Shown: in pieces, positions 26,880 to 35,656 of the stretch
Position numbering within the stretch: the first letter of the stretch is position 1
How the letters are laid out: the number at the start of each line of letters is the position of its first letter
Source of the DNA: Rhodopseudomonas palustris
GTDB lineage: Bacteria; Pseudomonadota; Alphaproteobacteria; Rhizobiales; Xanthobacteraceae
Assembly (NCBI RefSeq): GCF_013415845.1
Contig: NZ_CP058907.1
Location: 744,001 to 808,000 of the forward strand
Direction of reading: 5' to 3'
Length of the DNA: 64,000 nucleotides
Made by a program: the position numbers and the translations under genes
Notes under the pieces: model-generated
Databases searched by the model: none
Told to the model about the DNA's origin: nothing
Seen by the model: the letters and a program-made list of their open reading frames with translations, nothing else

Positions 26880-27581
26880 TCAGCGCGACAGCACAATGCG
26901 GCCTGCGGTGGTGCGGTCCTGCCAATGATGGCGTACCAGTTCCGGGTCGACGTGGTGTTCCACCGGCCAGCCGACGCACAGATAGGCGATGAACTTCCAG
27001 GTCGGCGGCACGTCGAGCTCGGTGGTGATTGCGTCTGGATCAAGGATCGATACCCAGCCGACTCCGAGGCCGAGCGTCCGCGCGGCGAGCCAGAACGTCT
27101 CGATCATCGCCACCACGGAGTAATCGAGCGCCTCGGGCATGGTCTGGCGTCCGACGCCGAGGCCCTGTGCGGTGGTGCGGTCGCAGAACAGCGCGAATTG
27201 CCGCGGCGCGACATCGATGCCTTCGAGCTTGAGCTTAGCGTACAGTGCCGCGCGCTCGCCCTGATACGCGCTCGCCGCGATCTCGTTGCAGCGCAGGAAG
27301 TTGGCGCGAATCCGCGCCCGCGTCTCGGCCGAGTCGACGCTGATCCAGCGCCACGGCTGGCTGTTGCCGACCGAAGGGGCGAGCTGGGCAAGATCGAGCA
27401 GTTGCTCGATCAGTTCCGGCGCCACGGAATCGGTCTTGAAGCGGCGGACGTCGCGGCGCCATGCGATCAGTTCGGCGAACTTGTCCCTAAACGCTTCGTC
27501 GAATACTGGCGGATTGGCGTTGGCGGCGGCGATCTCGGCCGGGTCGGTCATCGCCGCCACTTTGGTCAGCGCCGAACTCAC
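26880..27581 (-). CDS. bluB: 5,6-dimethylbenzimidazole synthase BluB
   Basis: This 233-residue flavin-destructase uses O2 to fragment FMN into 5,6-dimethylbenzimidazole, the lower ligand of cobalamin. It is a nitroreductase-fold protein with ELIAWRRDVRRFK, LDLAQLAPSVGNSQPWRWI and GLGVGWVSILDP. It starts within the cobT stop (ATGA overlap), so lower-ligand synthesis and activation are coupled. BluB implies aerobic DMB formation. Confidence 0.96.
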   Translation of the reverse strand: MSSALTKVAAMTDPAEIAAANANPPVFDEAFRDKFAELIAWRRDVRRFKTDSVAPELIEQLLDLAQLAPSVGNSQPWRWISVDSAETRARIRANFLRCNEIAASAYQGERAALYAKLKLEGIDVAPRQFALFCDRTTAQGLGVGRQTMPEALDYSVVAMIETFWLAARTLGLGVGWVSILDPDAITTELDVPPTWKFIAYLCVGWPVEHHVDPELVRHHWQDRTTAGRIVLSR

Positions 27582-28633
27582 AGCTTACCTGCCAGTACGT
27601 CGGCGAGATCGGCAACATCGGTGAGTAGCCGCGAGGCGGCGCGCACCAGAGGCACTGCGAGGATCGCCCCGGTTCCTTCGCCGAGCCGTAGCCGGAGATC
27701 GAGCAGCGGCGCGGCATCCATCGCCTGCAGCGCGAGATCGTGGCCGCGTTCGGCCGAGCGGTGGGCGAACACGCAATAGTCGCGCGCTTCCGGCGCCAGT
27801 CGCACCGCGACCAGCGCCGCGGCGGTGGCGATAAAGCCGTCGATGATCACCGGGCGGCGCTGCGAGGCAGCACCCAGCACGGCCCCGGCCATCATGGCGA
27901 TCTCGAGCCCACCGAATTCAGCCAGCACCTCGAGCGGCGCGGTTGCGGTGCTGCGGATTGCCGCCTTTTCGATCGCCGCCTTCTTCTTGGCCATGCCGTC
28001 GGCGTCCTGACCGGCGCCAATCCCGATGCTCTGGTCGAGCGGCGCCGGGCCGAGCCGGTGCAGCAGCAGCGACGATGATGCCGTGTTGCCGATCCCCATC
28101 TCGCCCAGCGCGATCACGTCGGCCCCTGCCGCGATCTCGGCGCGCGCCAGTTCGGCGCCGCGGTCCAGCGCCTGACCGGCCTCGGCGACGCTCATCGCCG
28201 GCTCGCGCGCCGCATTGCCGGTTCCCATCCGCACCTTGGCGTCGATCAGGTCGGGATGTTTCGGCAGGTCGGCGGCGACGCCGGCGTCGATCACCCGGAC
28301 ATCGACATGGTTGGCTGCCGCGAATGCGTTGGCGGTGGCCTTGCCGGCCAGATAGGTCATCACCATCGCGACCGTCACGGCCGACGGATATTGCGAGACG
28401 CCTTCTTCGGTCAGGCCGTGATCGCCGGCGAACACCATCAGCACCGCGTTGTCGGCGCGCGGCGGCTCCGGATGCCGCATCAAAGCGAGCTCGATCGCGA
28501 GATCTTCGATCCGCCCGAGCGAGCCGAGCGGCTTGGCCTTGCCGTCCACCCGCGCTCGCAAGGCTGCTTTCAGCGACGCGTCGACCGGTGTGATCGAGGG
28601 CGGCTGCCAGGTGACGAGAGTGTCGGTCGGCAT
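27578..28633 (-). CDS. cobT: Nicotinate-nucleotide--dimethylbenzimidazole phosphoribosyltransferase
   Basis: This 351-residue enzyme makes alpha-ribazole phosphate from DMB and nicotinate mononucleotide. Motifs are AKPLGSLGRIEDLA, VFAGDHGLTEEGVS, the catalytic-Glu segment LGEMGIGNTASSS, and GEGTGAILAVPL near the end. The ATG at 28633 gives the normal length of about 350; the open frame upstream lacks homology. It heads cobT-bluB. The same enzyme is called CobU in Pseudomonas denitrificans nomenclature. Confidence 0.96.
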   Translation of the reverse strand: MPTDTLVTWQPPSITPVDASLKAALRARVDGKAKPLGSLGRIEDLAIELALMRHPEPPRADNAVLMVFAGDHGLTEEGVSQYPSAVTVAMVMTYLAGKATANAFAAANHVDVRVIDAGVAADLPKHPDLIDAKVRMGTGNAAREPAMSVAEAGQALDRGAELARAEIAAGADVIALGEMGIGNTASSSLLLHRLGPAPLDQSIGIGAGQDADGMAKKKAAIEKAAIRSTATAPLEVLAEFGGLEIAMMAGAVLGAASQRRPVIIDGFIATAAALVAVRLAPEARDYCVFAHRSAERGHDLALQAMDAAPLLDLRLRLGEGTGAILAVPLVRAASRLLTDVADLADVLAGKL

Positions 28634-28741
28634 CGGACGGTCCTTTGGTTCGGCAAGGCGCGCAACTGACTCAAACGCGGAAGCTCGGTCAACACCACCT
28701 TCGCGTTGTTGACCCGCAACCGCGTCGCAGCTAGCGTGCCA

Positions 28742-28915
28742 AGCGATGGTCCTTCCGTCAGGAAGGTGAAAAGGGAAGCCGGTGGGAGGCGCGGTGCGTC
28801 TCGATCCCGGAGCTGCCCCCGCAACTGTAAGCGACGAGCCATTGCCGAGGCCACTGGGAATTCCTGGGAAGGCGGCGAATGGCGGCGACTCGCGAGCCAG
28901 GAGACCTGCCATCGC
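28742..28915 (+). ncRNA. Cobalamin riboswitch upstream of DUF1636-cobU-cobW-cobN-cobO-cobQ
   Basis: The conserved blocks of the AdoCbl aptamer occur in order: GGAAGGTGAAAAGGGAAGCCGGTG near 28760-28785 (shown only to identify the block), the core GCCCCCGCAACTGTAAGCG at about 28814-28832, GCCACTGG at about 28850, and the B12 box GAGCCAGGAGACCTGCC at 28894-28910. It reads rightward and ends about 125 bp before the first gene, so it should lower expression of the operon when cobalamin is plentiful. Confidence 0.95.
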
Positions 28916-29035
28916 GTATTGTGCTTTGAAGGCGTCGTCGGGGCGGGGTGCACCGGACGGAAGCAGCGCGGTTGGCAAAGGCCTCTCCCGTGCGTTCCGA
29001 CAAAGCTCGATAGCTGCCGCGATGATTCGAGCCCG

Positions 29036-29467
29036 ATGGATTCCCAGCCCCCCGCCGATGTGAGCGCCGATCCGCCGCGCGTGCTGCCGAGCGCGCCCGT
29101 GATGGTCAGCGTCTGCACCACCTGCAAGACGATCGACGGCGTCGCCGTCGGTGCGCCGATGCTGGAAGCGGTCCGCGCCGCGCTGGCGGGTTCCGCAAGC
29201 GTGCAGGTGCGCGCGGTGCAATGCCTGTCCGCATGCAAGCGCGCCGCCACCGTCGCTGTGTCGAGCGAAGGTGGCTACACCTTTGTGTTCGGTGATCTCG
29301 ATCGCGCGAGCGGTGCCGACGCGGTCGCGACGTTCGTGGCTTCCTATCAGGATAGTCACTACGGTCTGGTGCCGTGGCGGCAGCGTCCAGAAGTCCTGCG
29401 CAAGGGCACCGTTGTCCGCCTGCCGCCGCCGCAATGGTCTCCCGATGATGGGCGGGCGCCGGCATGA
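29036..29467 (+). CDS. DUF1636 metal-binding protein, first gene of the riboswitch-controlled operon
   Basis: This 143-residue protein has four cysteines arranged like a thioredoxin-fold [2Fe-2S] ferredoxin: C27-x2-C30 (VCTTCKT) and C63-x3-C67 (QCLSACKRA). It ends with a basic and proline-rich tail. The ATG at 29036 is the best start; the frame is open upstream through the riboswitch. It overlaps cobU (ATGA). Position suggests a role in cobalt handling or in redox support of corrinoid reduction or CobN; function is unproven. Confidence 0.85.
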   Translation: MDSQPPADVSADPPRVLPSAPVMVSVCTTCKTIDGVAVGAPMLEAVRAALAGSASVQVRAVQCLSACKRAATVAVSSEGGYTFVFGDLDRASGADAVATFVASYQDSHYGLVPWRQRPEVLRKGTVVRLPPPQWSPDDGRAPA

Positions 29468-29994
29468 GCGCGCTGATCTCCACCCTGGTGCTCGGCGGCG
29501 CGCGCTCCGGCAAATCGGTGTTCGGCGAACGGCTGGTCGCCGAGAGTGGCCTGGCCAGGATCTATCTCGCGACCGCGACCGCCAGCGACGACGAAATGTC
29601 CGATCGCATCGCGCATCACCGCGCCCGTCGTGGCGACGGCTGGACCACGATCGAGGAACCGCTCGGGCTGGTCGATGCGCTCACTCAGCACGCCGGCCGC
29701 GGCCGCGCCGTGCTGGTCGATTGCCTGACACTGTGGCTGTTCAACCTGATGGAAGCCGGCCGCGATCCAGAGGTCGAGGCCAGGCGGCTGGCGCGTTATC
29801 TCGGCGTCGCCGCCGGTCCGATCGTGCTCGTCTCCAACGAAGTCGGCCTCGGCCTGGTGCCGGAGACGCCGCTCGGCCGTGCCTTCCGCGACGCGCAAGG
29901 CCGCCTCAATCAGACCATCGCTGCCGCCGTGCCCAATGTCGCCTTCATCGCCGCCGGCCTGCCGCTGTGGCTGAAACGCCAAACAGGAGAGTAG
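29464..29994 (+). CDS. cobU: Adenosylcobinamide kinase / guanylyltransferase
   Basis: This 176-residue bifunctional enzyme phosphorylates adenosylcobinamide and attaches GMP. It has the P-loop GGARSGKS (residues 11-18), VLVDCLTLWLFNLM and VSNEVGLGLVPETPLGRAFRD, all diagnostic. It overlaps the DUF1636 gene and lies 3 bp before cobW. It is called CobP in P. denitrificans. Confidence 0.96.
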   Translation: MSALISTLVLGGARSGKSVFGERLVAESGLARIYLATATASDDEMSDRIAHHRARRGDGWTTIEEPLGLVDALTQHAGRGRAVLVDCLTLWLFNLMEAGRDPEVEARRLARYLGVAAGPIVLVSNEVGLGLVPETPLGRAFRDAQGRLNQTIAAAVPNVAFIAAGLPLWLKRQTGE

Positions 29995-29997
29995 TTC

Positions 29998-31002
29998 ATG
30001 ACCGCCCGCGTTCCCGTCACGGTGCTCACCGGCTTTCTCGGCGCCGGCAAGACTACGCTGCTGCGTGCGCTGCTGAACCAGTCGAGCGGTCGTCGTATCG
30101 CGGTGATCGTCAATGAATTTGGCGATGCCGGTTTTGACGGCTCGCTGGTCGAGGATTGCGGCGCGTCGGTGTGCGCGCCGGGCGATATCGTCGAACTCAC
30201 CAACGGCTGCATCTGCTGCACCGTGGCGGACGATTTCATTCCGACGATGGAGAAGCTGCTGAACCGCGACACGCCGCTCGACGCCATCGTGATCGAGACC
30301 TCCGGGTTGGCGTTGCCGCAGCCGCTCCTCAAGGCATTCGCCTGGCCGGCGGTGAAGACCCGCGCCACCGCCGACGGCGTCGTCACCGTGGTCGACGCGC
30401 TGGCGCTGAGCGAGGGCCGCGTGCCGCTCGACGATGATGCCGTGAAGGCGCAGCGCGACGCCACGCACGACGATCCGATCGAGGAAGTGTTCGAGGATCA
30501 GCTCGCCTGCGCCGATTTGGTGGTGCTGTCGAAGAGCGATTTGGTGGATCCCGAGCAACTCGCCGCGCTCGAAGCCAAGCTGGCGAGCCGGGTGCGGCCG
30601 AATGTCCGCATCGTCCGCTCGCATGGCACGCTGGCGCCGTCGGTGTTGATCGGGCTCGATGCCGAAGCCGAAAACGATCTTGCGTCCCGCACCGGCCATC
30701 ACGCCGAAGGCGAGGAACACGATCACGACGATTTCGACTCGCTGGTGATCACCCCGCAGCCGGCAGAGACGCTCGACGCCATGAAGGCCCGCGTCGGCGA
30801 TGCGCTCGGTCTCGACGGCGTACTCCGTGTCAAGGGCCATGCCCGCGTTGCCGGCAAGCCGGCGCCGGTGGTGGTGCAGGCGGTCGGCTCCCGGATCGAT
30901 CTGGCGTTCGCCCGCCCCGATGCCGAGCGCCCCGACCATCTGGTGGTTATCGGCCTCAAGGGTTTCGACGCCGACGCCGCGCGGCGCGCGCTGGCGGGAT
31001 AG
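29998..31002 (+). CDS. cobW: CobW GTPase, cobalt chaperone-type protein
   Basis: This 334-residue G3E GTPase has Walker A GFLGAGKT (residues 12-19), the metal-binding C-x-C-C motif in NGCICCTVADDF and SKSDLVDPEQL for guanine recognition. A His/Asp/Glu-rich loop, HHAEGEEHDHDDFDS, at about residues 228-242 probably binds metal. CobW is thought to deliver cobalt to the CobNST chelatase; cobN is the next gene, consistent with that. It reads from the upstream cobalamin riboswitch. Confidence 0.95.
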   Translation: MTARVPVTVLTGFLGAGKTTLLRALLNQSSGRRIAVIVNEFGDAGFDGSLVEDCGASVCAPGDIVELTNGCICCTVADDFIPTMEKLLNRDTPLDAIVIETSGLALPQPLLKAFAWPAVKTRATADGVVTVVDALALSEGRVPLDDDAVKAQRDATHDDPIEEVFEDQLACADLVVLSKSDLVDPEQLAALEAKLASRVRPNVRIVRSHGTLAPSVLIGLDAEAENDLASRTGHHAEGEEHDHDDFDSLVITPQPAETLDAMKARVGDALGLDGVLRVKGHARVAGKPAPVVVQAVGSRIDLAFARPDAERPDHLVVIGLKGFDADAARRALAG

Positions 31003-31015
31003 TCCATGTCGCCTT

Positions 31016-31100
31016 CCGTCATTGCGAGCGAAGCGAAGCAATCCAGAACTTTCGGGCTCGGAGCTGGATTGCTTCGTCGCTTCGCTCCTCGCAATGACGG
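31016..31100. repeat. Long palindromic repeat between cobW and cobN
   Basis: CGTCATTGCGAG at 31017-31028 is mirrored by CTCGCAATGACG ending at 31099, and inner arms GAAGCAATCCAG and CTGGATTGCTTC are also complementary. The 85-bp unit can form one long imperfect hairpin. It lies inside the operon, between cobW and cobN. Such elements are recalled as dispersed in Bradyrhizobium/Rhodopseudomonas genomes. It may moderate readthrough or stabilise RNA. Confidence 0.8.
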
Positions 31101-31136
31101 AGAGAACATGGTGCTCGTGCCACCAAGGCCCCTCGC

Positions 31137-34100
31137 ATGCACCTGAAGCTCGACACCAGCGTCAGCATCGACGACGGCGATGTCGCGCGCGATCTGCAGC
31201 AGTCGACGGCCGATATCGTGGTGTTGTCGGCGGCTGATAGCGATCTGGCGGCATTCGGTGCAGCGCGGGCCGGGATGCCGGACGACTATCCGACGCTCCA
31301 GCTCACCAATTTTCTAGCGCTTGGCCATCCGGCTTCGGTCGACCTCTATGTCGAGCGCACGCTGGCGAAGGCCAAGCTGGTGATCCTGCGGATGCTCGGC
31401 GGCGAAGCCTATTGGCCGCACGGCGTCGACAGTTTGCGGCGCGATGCGCTGGCACGTGGCGCGCAGTTCGTCTGCATTCCGGGCGAGATGGAGTGGAATG
31501 CGGAGCTCGCGGCGCGCGGTACTGCCGATCTCGACGACGCTCACGCGCTGTGGCGCTATTGCAGCGAGGGCGGCGTCGACAACATCCGCCTGGCGCTGCG
31601 CTACGCCGCCTGGATGATCCTGCGCGACGATTGCCCGCCACCGGCGCGGCCGATGCCGGCCGCTGGGTTCTGGCCGGCCGAGCCGCCGTCATCGCCGCGC
31701 CGCCGCGCGCTGGTGATCTTCTATCGGGCGCTGGCGGCGAGCGGTGATACCGCGGCGATCGCGGCGCTGCGAGATGCGCTGACCGCGCGCTGCCTCGACC
31801 CCGTCTGCGTCTTCGTTACCAGCCTGAAGGATGCACGCTCGATCGCGTTTCTACGCAGCGTGCTGACCGCGACGCCGCCCGACGTCATCGTCAACGCCAC
31901 GGCGTTCGCGACCGCCACCGCAACGGACGAGTCCGGAGTCCTCGCGTCCGCAGACTGTCCGATCCTGCAGGTGGCGCAGGCCGGAGTGACGCGCGAGCAC
32001 TGGGAGCAATCCGGCCGTGGCCTCAATCCGCGCGACCTCGCCATGCATGTCGTGCTGCCGGAAGTCGACGGCCGCGTGTTCGCTGGCGCGGTGGCGTTCA
32101 AGCAGCGCGGCGGCGACGCTGAATTTGCGCCGACCGTGTATCAGCCGCTGCAGGATCGGATCGACGCGGTGGCGGATCTGGCGCGGGCCTGGGTGCGGTT
32201 GCGGCATTTGCAACGCGATCAGCGCCGCGTTGCCATCGTGCTCGCCAACTATCCGAACCGCGATGGACGGCTCGGCAACGGCGTCGGTCTCGACACCCCG
32301 CAATCGCTGCACGACCTGCTGTTCACGCTGCGGACCGAAGGTTACCTCACCGGCGAGCTGCCTGCCGACACCGCTGCGCTGATGGATCGGCTGCAGCACG
32401 GTCCGACCAATGAACTGAATGACCGAGCGGCGCGGGATGGCGGCGTGAGCTGGCCGGTTACGGACTATGCGGCGGCGTTCGAGGGATTGCCGCAGGCGGT
32501 GCGCGACACAGTGACGGCGCGGTGGGGGGCGCCGGAGGACGATCCGTATGTCGCGGATGGGGTTTTCCGTCTCGGCCTGCATCGCTTCGGCAACATCCTG
32601 GTCGGCGTGCAGCCGGCGCGTGGCTATGCAATCGATCCGAAATCGAGCTTCCATGATCCGGAGCTGCCGCCGCCGCATCACTATGTGGCGTTCTATCTAT
32701 GGCTGCGGCAGGCGTTCGGCGCCGATGCGGTGATCCATCTCGGCAAGCACGGCAATCTCGAATGGCTGCCGGGCAAGAGCGCCGGGCTGTCGCGCGACTG
32801 TTTCCCTGTGGCGCTGCTCGGGCCGCTGCCGCATCTCTATCCGTTCATTGTCAACGATCCTGGCGAGGGCATCCAGGCCAAGCGGCGCAGTGCCGCGGTG
32901 ATCGTCGATCATCTGACGCCGCCGATGACCCGCGCCGAGCTGCACGACGAGATGGCGCGGCTGGAAGCGCTGGTCGACGAATATGCGATGGCGGCCGATC
33001 TCGATCCCAATCGCGCGGACGCGATCGCCGAGGACATCATCTCGCTGGCTCGGGCGACGCGTCTCGACGAAGACGTTGCGATCGATCGCGACACTGCGAC
33101 GCTCGATGCGCTGCGGGCGATCGACGCGCATCTGTGCGATCTGAAAGAGATGCAGATCCGCGACGGCCTGCACGTGTTCGGCCGCACGCCGCAGGCATCC
33201 CAGCGCGACGAGCTGCTGGTATCGATTGCGCGGTTGCCGCGCTCCGAACTGAAGCCGCAGGACGCCTCGCTGCATCGTGCGCTGGCACGAGACCTCGGAC
33301 TGACGGCTAGCGACCGAGCCGAATTCGATCCGCTGACCCGTGACCTCGCGACGCCTTACATCGGCACCCGCCCGGCCGTTCTCGCGGCGCTGAGCGATCG
33401 GCCGTGGCGGACGAGTGGCGACACCGTCGAGCGCGTCGAGATGCTGGCGCTGCAACTGGTGTCGACTCTTCATCAAGCCGCCCCCTCTCCCGCGAGGGGC
33501 GAGGCTGAGCGGCCTCAGTCGCTGCCGCATACTCAGCCCGTGCTTGACTGGATCGCCGCGTCGCTGCGTCCGGCGATCGAAGCGTCCGGCGATGCCGAGC
33601 GCGAGGCGTTGCTGCGCGGGCTCGATGGACGGTTCATTCGGCCGGGGCCCTCCGGGGCGCCGACCCGCGGCCGTCCCGACGTGCTGCCCACGGGACGCAA
33701 TTTCTTCGCAGTCGATGTCCGCGCGGTGCCGACACCGTCGGCGTGGCGAATCGGCCAGCTCGCCGCCGAGCGGCTGGTCGAGTCCTATTGGCAGGAAGCC
33801 GGCGAGTGGCCGCGCTCGATCGCGCTGTCGGCGTGGGGCACCGCAAATATGCGCACCGGGGGCGACGACGTCGCCCAGGCGCTGGCGCTGATCGGCGTTC
33901 GGCCGACCTGGGAAGACGCCACCGGCCGCGTCACCGGTTTTGCGATTGTGCCGTTGTCGGAGCTGCGGCGGCCGCGCGTCGACGTCACCTTCCGCGTCTC
34001 AGGGCTATTCCGCGACGCCTTCCCGGTGCAGATGGATCTGATCGCCAGTGCGGTCGCGGCGGTGGCAGCGTTGGACGAGCCCGCCGACGCCAATCCGATC

Positions 34101-34886
34101 GCCGCGCAGGTCCGCCTCCGCAGCGAACAATTAGTTCAGAGCGGCGTCGATCCCGAGCTGGCGAAAAAGCAGGCCGGCGCGCGGGTGTTCGGCGCGCGGC
34201 CCGGCAGTTACGGAGCCGGGTTGCAGGCGATGATCGATGACGGCGGCTGGAATAGCCGCGATGATCTTGCGGGCGCTTACCTCGCCTGGGGCGGCTACGC
34301 CTATGGGGCGGGGCAGGACGGCGCCGAGGCGACCGATGCGTTCGCGGCCCGGCTGAAGGCGGTCGATCTGGTGGCGCAGGCGCAGGACAACCGCGAGCAC
34401 GACATTCTCGACTCCGACGATTACTACCAGTTCATCGGCGGCCTCACCGCGACGGTGGAAAGTCTGCGCGGACAGGCGCCGCGGATCGCTCATGTCGACA
34501 CGTCGCGGCCCGAAGCGCCGCTGCCGCGGACGCTGGCGCACGAGATTTCGCGCGTGGTGCGCGGTCGCGCGGCCAACCCGAAGTGGATCCAGGGCGTGAT
34601 GCGCCACGGCTACAAGGGCGCCTCCGAAATCGCCGCCACGGTCGATTATCTGTTTGGCTTTGCGGCCTCGACCGATGCCGTCGGCAACCGCCATTTCGAC
34701 CTGCTGTTCGCCGCTTATCTGGAAGACGACGCGGTGCGCGAGTTTCTGCAGGACGCCAATCCGGCGGCACTGCGCGATATCGTGGCGCGGTTCGACGAGG
34801 CGATCCGACGCGGGCTGTGGACGCCGCGCTCCAACCGCGCCGCCGACCTGCTCGCCGAAATTCTCACTCCGAAGGAAGCTGCATGA
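31137..34886 (+). CDS. cobN: Cobaltochelatase subunit CobN
   Basis: This 1249-residue large subunit of the aerobic cobaltochelatase inserts Co2+ into hydrogenobyrinic acid a,c-diamide. Family segments include ILRMLGGEAYWPHGVDSLR, GKHGNLEWLPGKSAGLSRDC, PFIVNDPGEGIQAKRR, GARVFGARPGSYGAGLQAMI and NPKWIQGVMRHGYKGASEIA. Length matches CobN. Around residues 780-805 there is a low-complexity insert (HQAAPSPARGEAERP) encoded by a palindromic DNA element. Its ATPase partners CobS and CobT are not in the window. It overlaps cobO by 4 nt. Confidence 0.97.
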   Translation: MHLKLDTSVSIDDGDVARDLQQSTADIVVLSAADSDLAAFGAARAGMPDDYPTLQLTNFLALGHPASVDLYVERTLAKAKLVILRMLGGEAYWPHGVDSLRRDALARGAQFVCIPGEMEWNAELAARGTADLDDAHALWRYCSEGGVDNIRLALRYAAWMILRDDCPPPARPMPAAGFWPAEPPSSPRRRALVIFYRALAASGDTAAIAALRDALTARCLDPVCVFVTSLKDARSIAFLRSVLTATPPDVIVNATAFATATATDESGVLASADCPILQVAQAGVTREHWEQSGRGLNPRDLAMHVVLPEVDGRVFAGAVAFKQRGGDAEFAPTVYQPLQDRIDAVADLARAWVRLRHLQRDQRRVAIVLANYPNRDGRLGNGVGLDTPQSLHDLLFTLRTEGYLTGELPADTAALMDRLQHGPTNELNDRAARDGGVSWPVTDYAAAFEGLPQAVRDTVTARWGAPEDDPYVADGVFRLGLHRFGNILVGVQPARGYAIDPKSSFHDPELPPPHHYVAFYLWLRQAFGADAVIHLGKHGNLEWLPGKSAGLSRDCFPVALLGPLPHLYPFIVNDPGEGIQAKRRSAAVIVDHLTPPMTRAELHDEMARLEALVDEYAMAADLDPNRADAIAEDIISLARATRLDEDVAIDRDTATLDALRAIDAHLCDLKEMQIRDGLHVFGRTPQASQRDELLVSIARLPRSELKPQDASLHRALARDLGLTASDRAEFDPLTRDLATPYIGTRPAVLAALSDRPWRTSGDTVERVEMLALQLVSTLHQAAPSPARGEAERPQSLPHTQPVLDWIAASLRPAIEASGDAEREALLRGLDGRFIRPGPSGAPTRGRPDVLPTGRNFFAVDVRAVPTPSAWRIGQLAAERLVESYWQEAGEWPRSIALSAWGTANMRTGGDDVAQALALIGVRPTWEDATGRVTGFAIVPLSELRRPRVDVTFRVSGLFRDAFPVQMDLIASAVAAVAALDEPADANPIAAQVRLRSEQLVQSGVDPELAKKQAGARVFGARPGSYGAGLQAMIDDGGWNSRDDLAGAYLAWGGYAYGAGQDGAEATDAFAARLKAVDLVAQAQDNREHDILDSDDYYQFIGGLTATVESLRGQAPRIAHVDTSRPEAPLPRTLAHEISRVVRGRAANPKWIQGVMRHGYKGASEIAATVDYLFGFAASTDAVGNRHFDLLFAAYLEDDAVREFLQDANPAALRDIVARFDEAIRRGLWTPRSNRAADLLAEILTPKEAA
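33482..33499. repeat. Palindromic element inside cobN
   Basis: CCCCTC (33482-33487) and GAGGGG (33494-33499) flank TCCCGC, a palindrome resembling intergenic elements of this group, and the surrounding codons encode the unconserved linker HQAAPSPARGEAERP. The reading frame is kept. It looks like a repeat absorbed into a tolerant loop of CobN. Confidence 0.45.
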
Positions 34887-35509
34887 CCGATCCACTGTCC
34901 GACCGCGACGAAAACACCCGCCACGCCGAGAAGGCGAAGAAGCGGAAAGCCGCGCACGACAAGAAGCTGTCAGGAATGACCGACAGCAAGGGCCTGATCA
35001 TCGTCCACACTGGCACTGGCAAGGGCAAGACTTCGGCGGCGCTCGGCATGGTGTTCCGCCACATCGGCCACGGCATGCCGGTCGGCGTGGTGCACTTCAC
35101 CAAGTCGGAGAAATGGAACACCGGCGAGGCCAAGCTGCTGGCGAAGTTTCCGGAGCTCGCGACGTTGCACATCATGGGCGAGGGCTTCACCTGGGAGACC
35201 CAGGACCGCGAACGGGACATCGCCGCGGCGCGGGCCGGCTGGGAGCGCGCCAAGGAGCTGATCCGTGACGATCGCCATCGCATGGTGCTGCTCGACGAGT
35301 TGAACATCGTGCTGCGCTACGACTATCTGCCAATCGAGGAGATCGTCGCGGTGCTGCTCGACGAGAAGCCGGCCGACAAGCACGTGGTGATTACCGGCCG
35401 CAACGCCCACCCGGCGCTGATCGAAATCGCCGATCTGGTGACCGACATGACCCTGGTGAAGCACCCGTTCCGCTCTGGCGTGAAGGCGCAGAAGGGCGTT
35501 GAGTTTTGA
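34883..35509 (+). CDS. cobO: Cob(I)yrinic acid a,c-diamide adenosyltransferase
   Basis: This 208-residue CobO/BtuR-type enzyme transfers adenosyl from ATP to the Co(I) corrinoid. It has P-loop HTGTGKGKTSAALG, VHFTKSEKWNTGE, MGEGFTWETQDRERD and MVLLDELNIVLRYDYLP. The ATG at 34883 lies in the cobN stop. The Lys/Arg/Glu-rich N-terminus is normal for CobO. A repeat element separates it from cobQ. Confidence 0.96.
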   Translation: MTDPLSDRDENTRHAEKAKKRKAAHDKKLSGMTDSKGLIIVHTGTGKGKTSAALGMVFRHIGHGMPVGVVHFTKSEKWNTGEAKLLAKFPELATLHIMGEGFTWETQDRERDIAAARAGWERAKELIRDDRHRMVLLDELNIVLRYDYLPIEEIVAVLLDEKPADKHVVITGRNAHPALIEIADLVTDMTLVKHPFRSGVKAQKGVEF

Positions 35510-35531
35510 GCGGGCGGCAGAAGCCCAAGTA

Positions 35532-35634
35532 CGTCATTCCGGGGCGCGAGCGCCAGCTCGCGAACCCGGAATCTCGACATTTAGAGCACCTCGGGATTCC
35601 GGGTCCGCGCCTGTCGGCGCACCCCGGAATGACG
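35532..35634. repeat. About 100-bp repeat with terminal inverted repeats (copy A)
   Basis: It begins GTCATTCCGGGGCGCGAG at 35533 and ends with the complementary CACCCCGGAATGAC; inner arms AACCCGGAATCTCG and CGGGATTCCGGGT also pair. It lies between cobO and cobQ. A near-identical copy lies at 51045-51144, which shows that it is a dispersed element. Confidence 0.85.
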
Positions 35635-35656
35635 GCCACGTGGTGAGAAAACTGCG

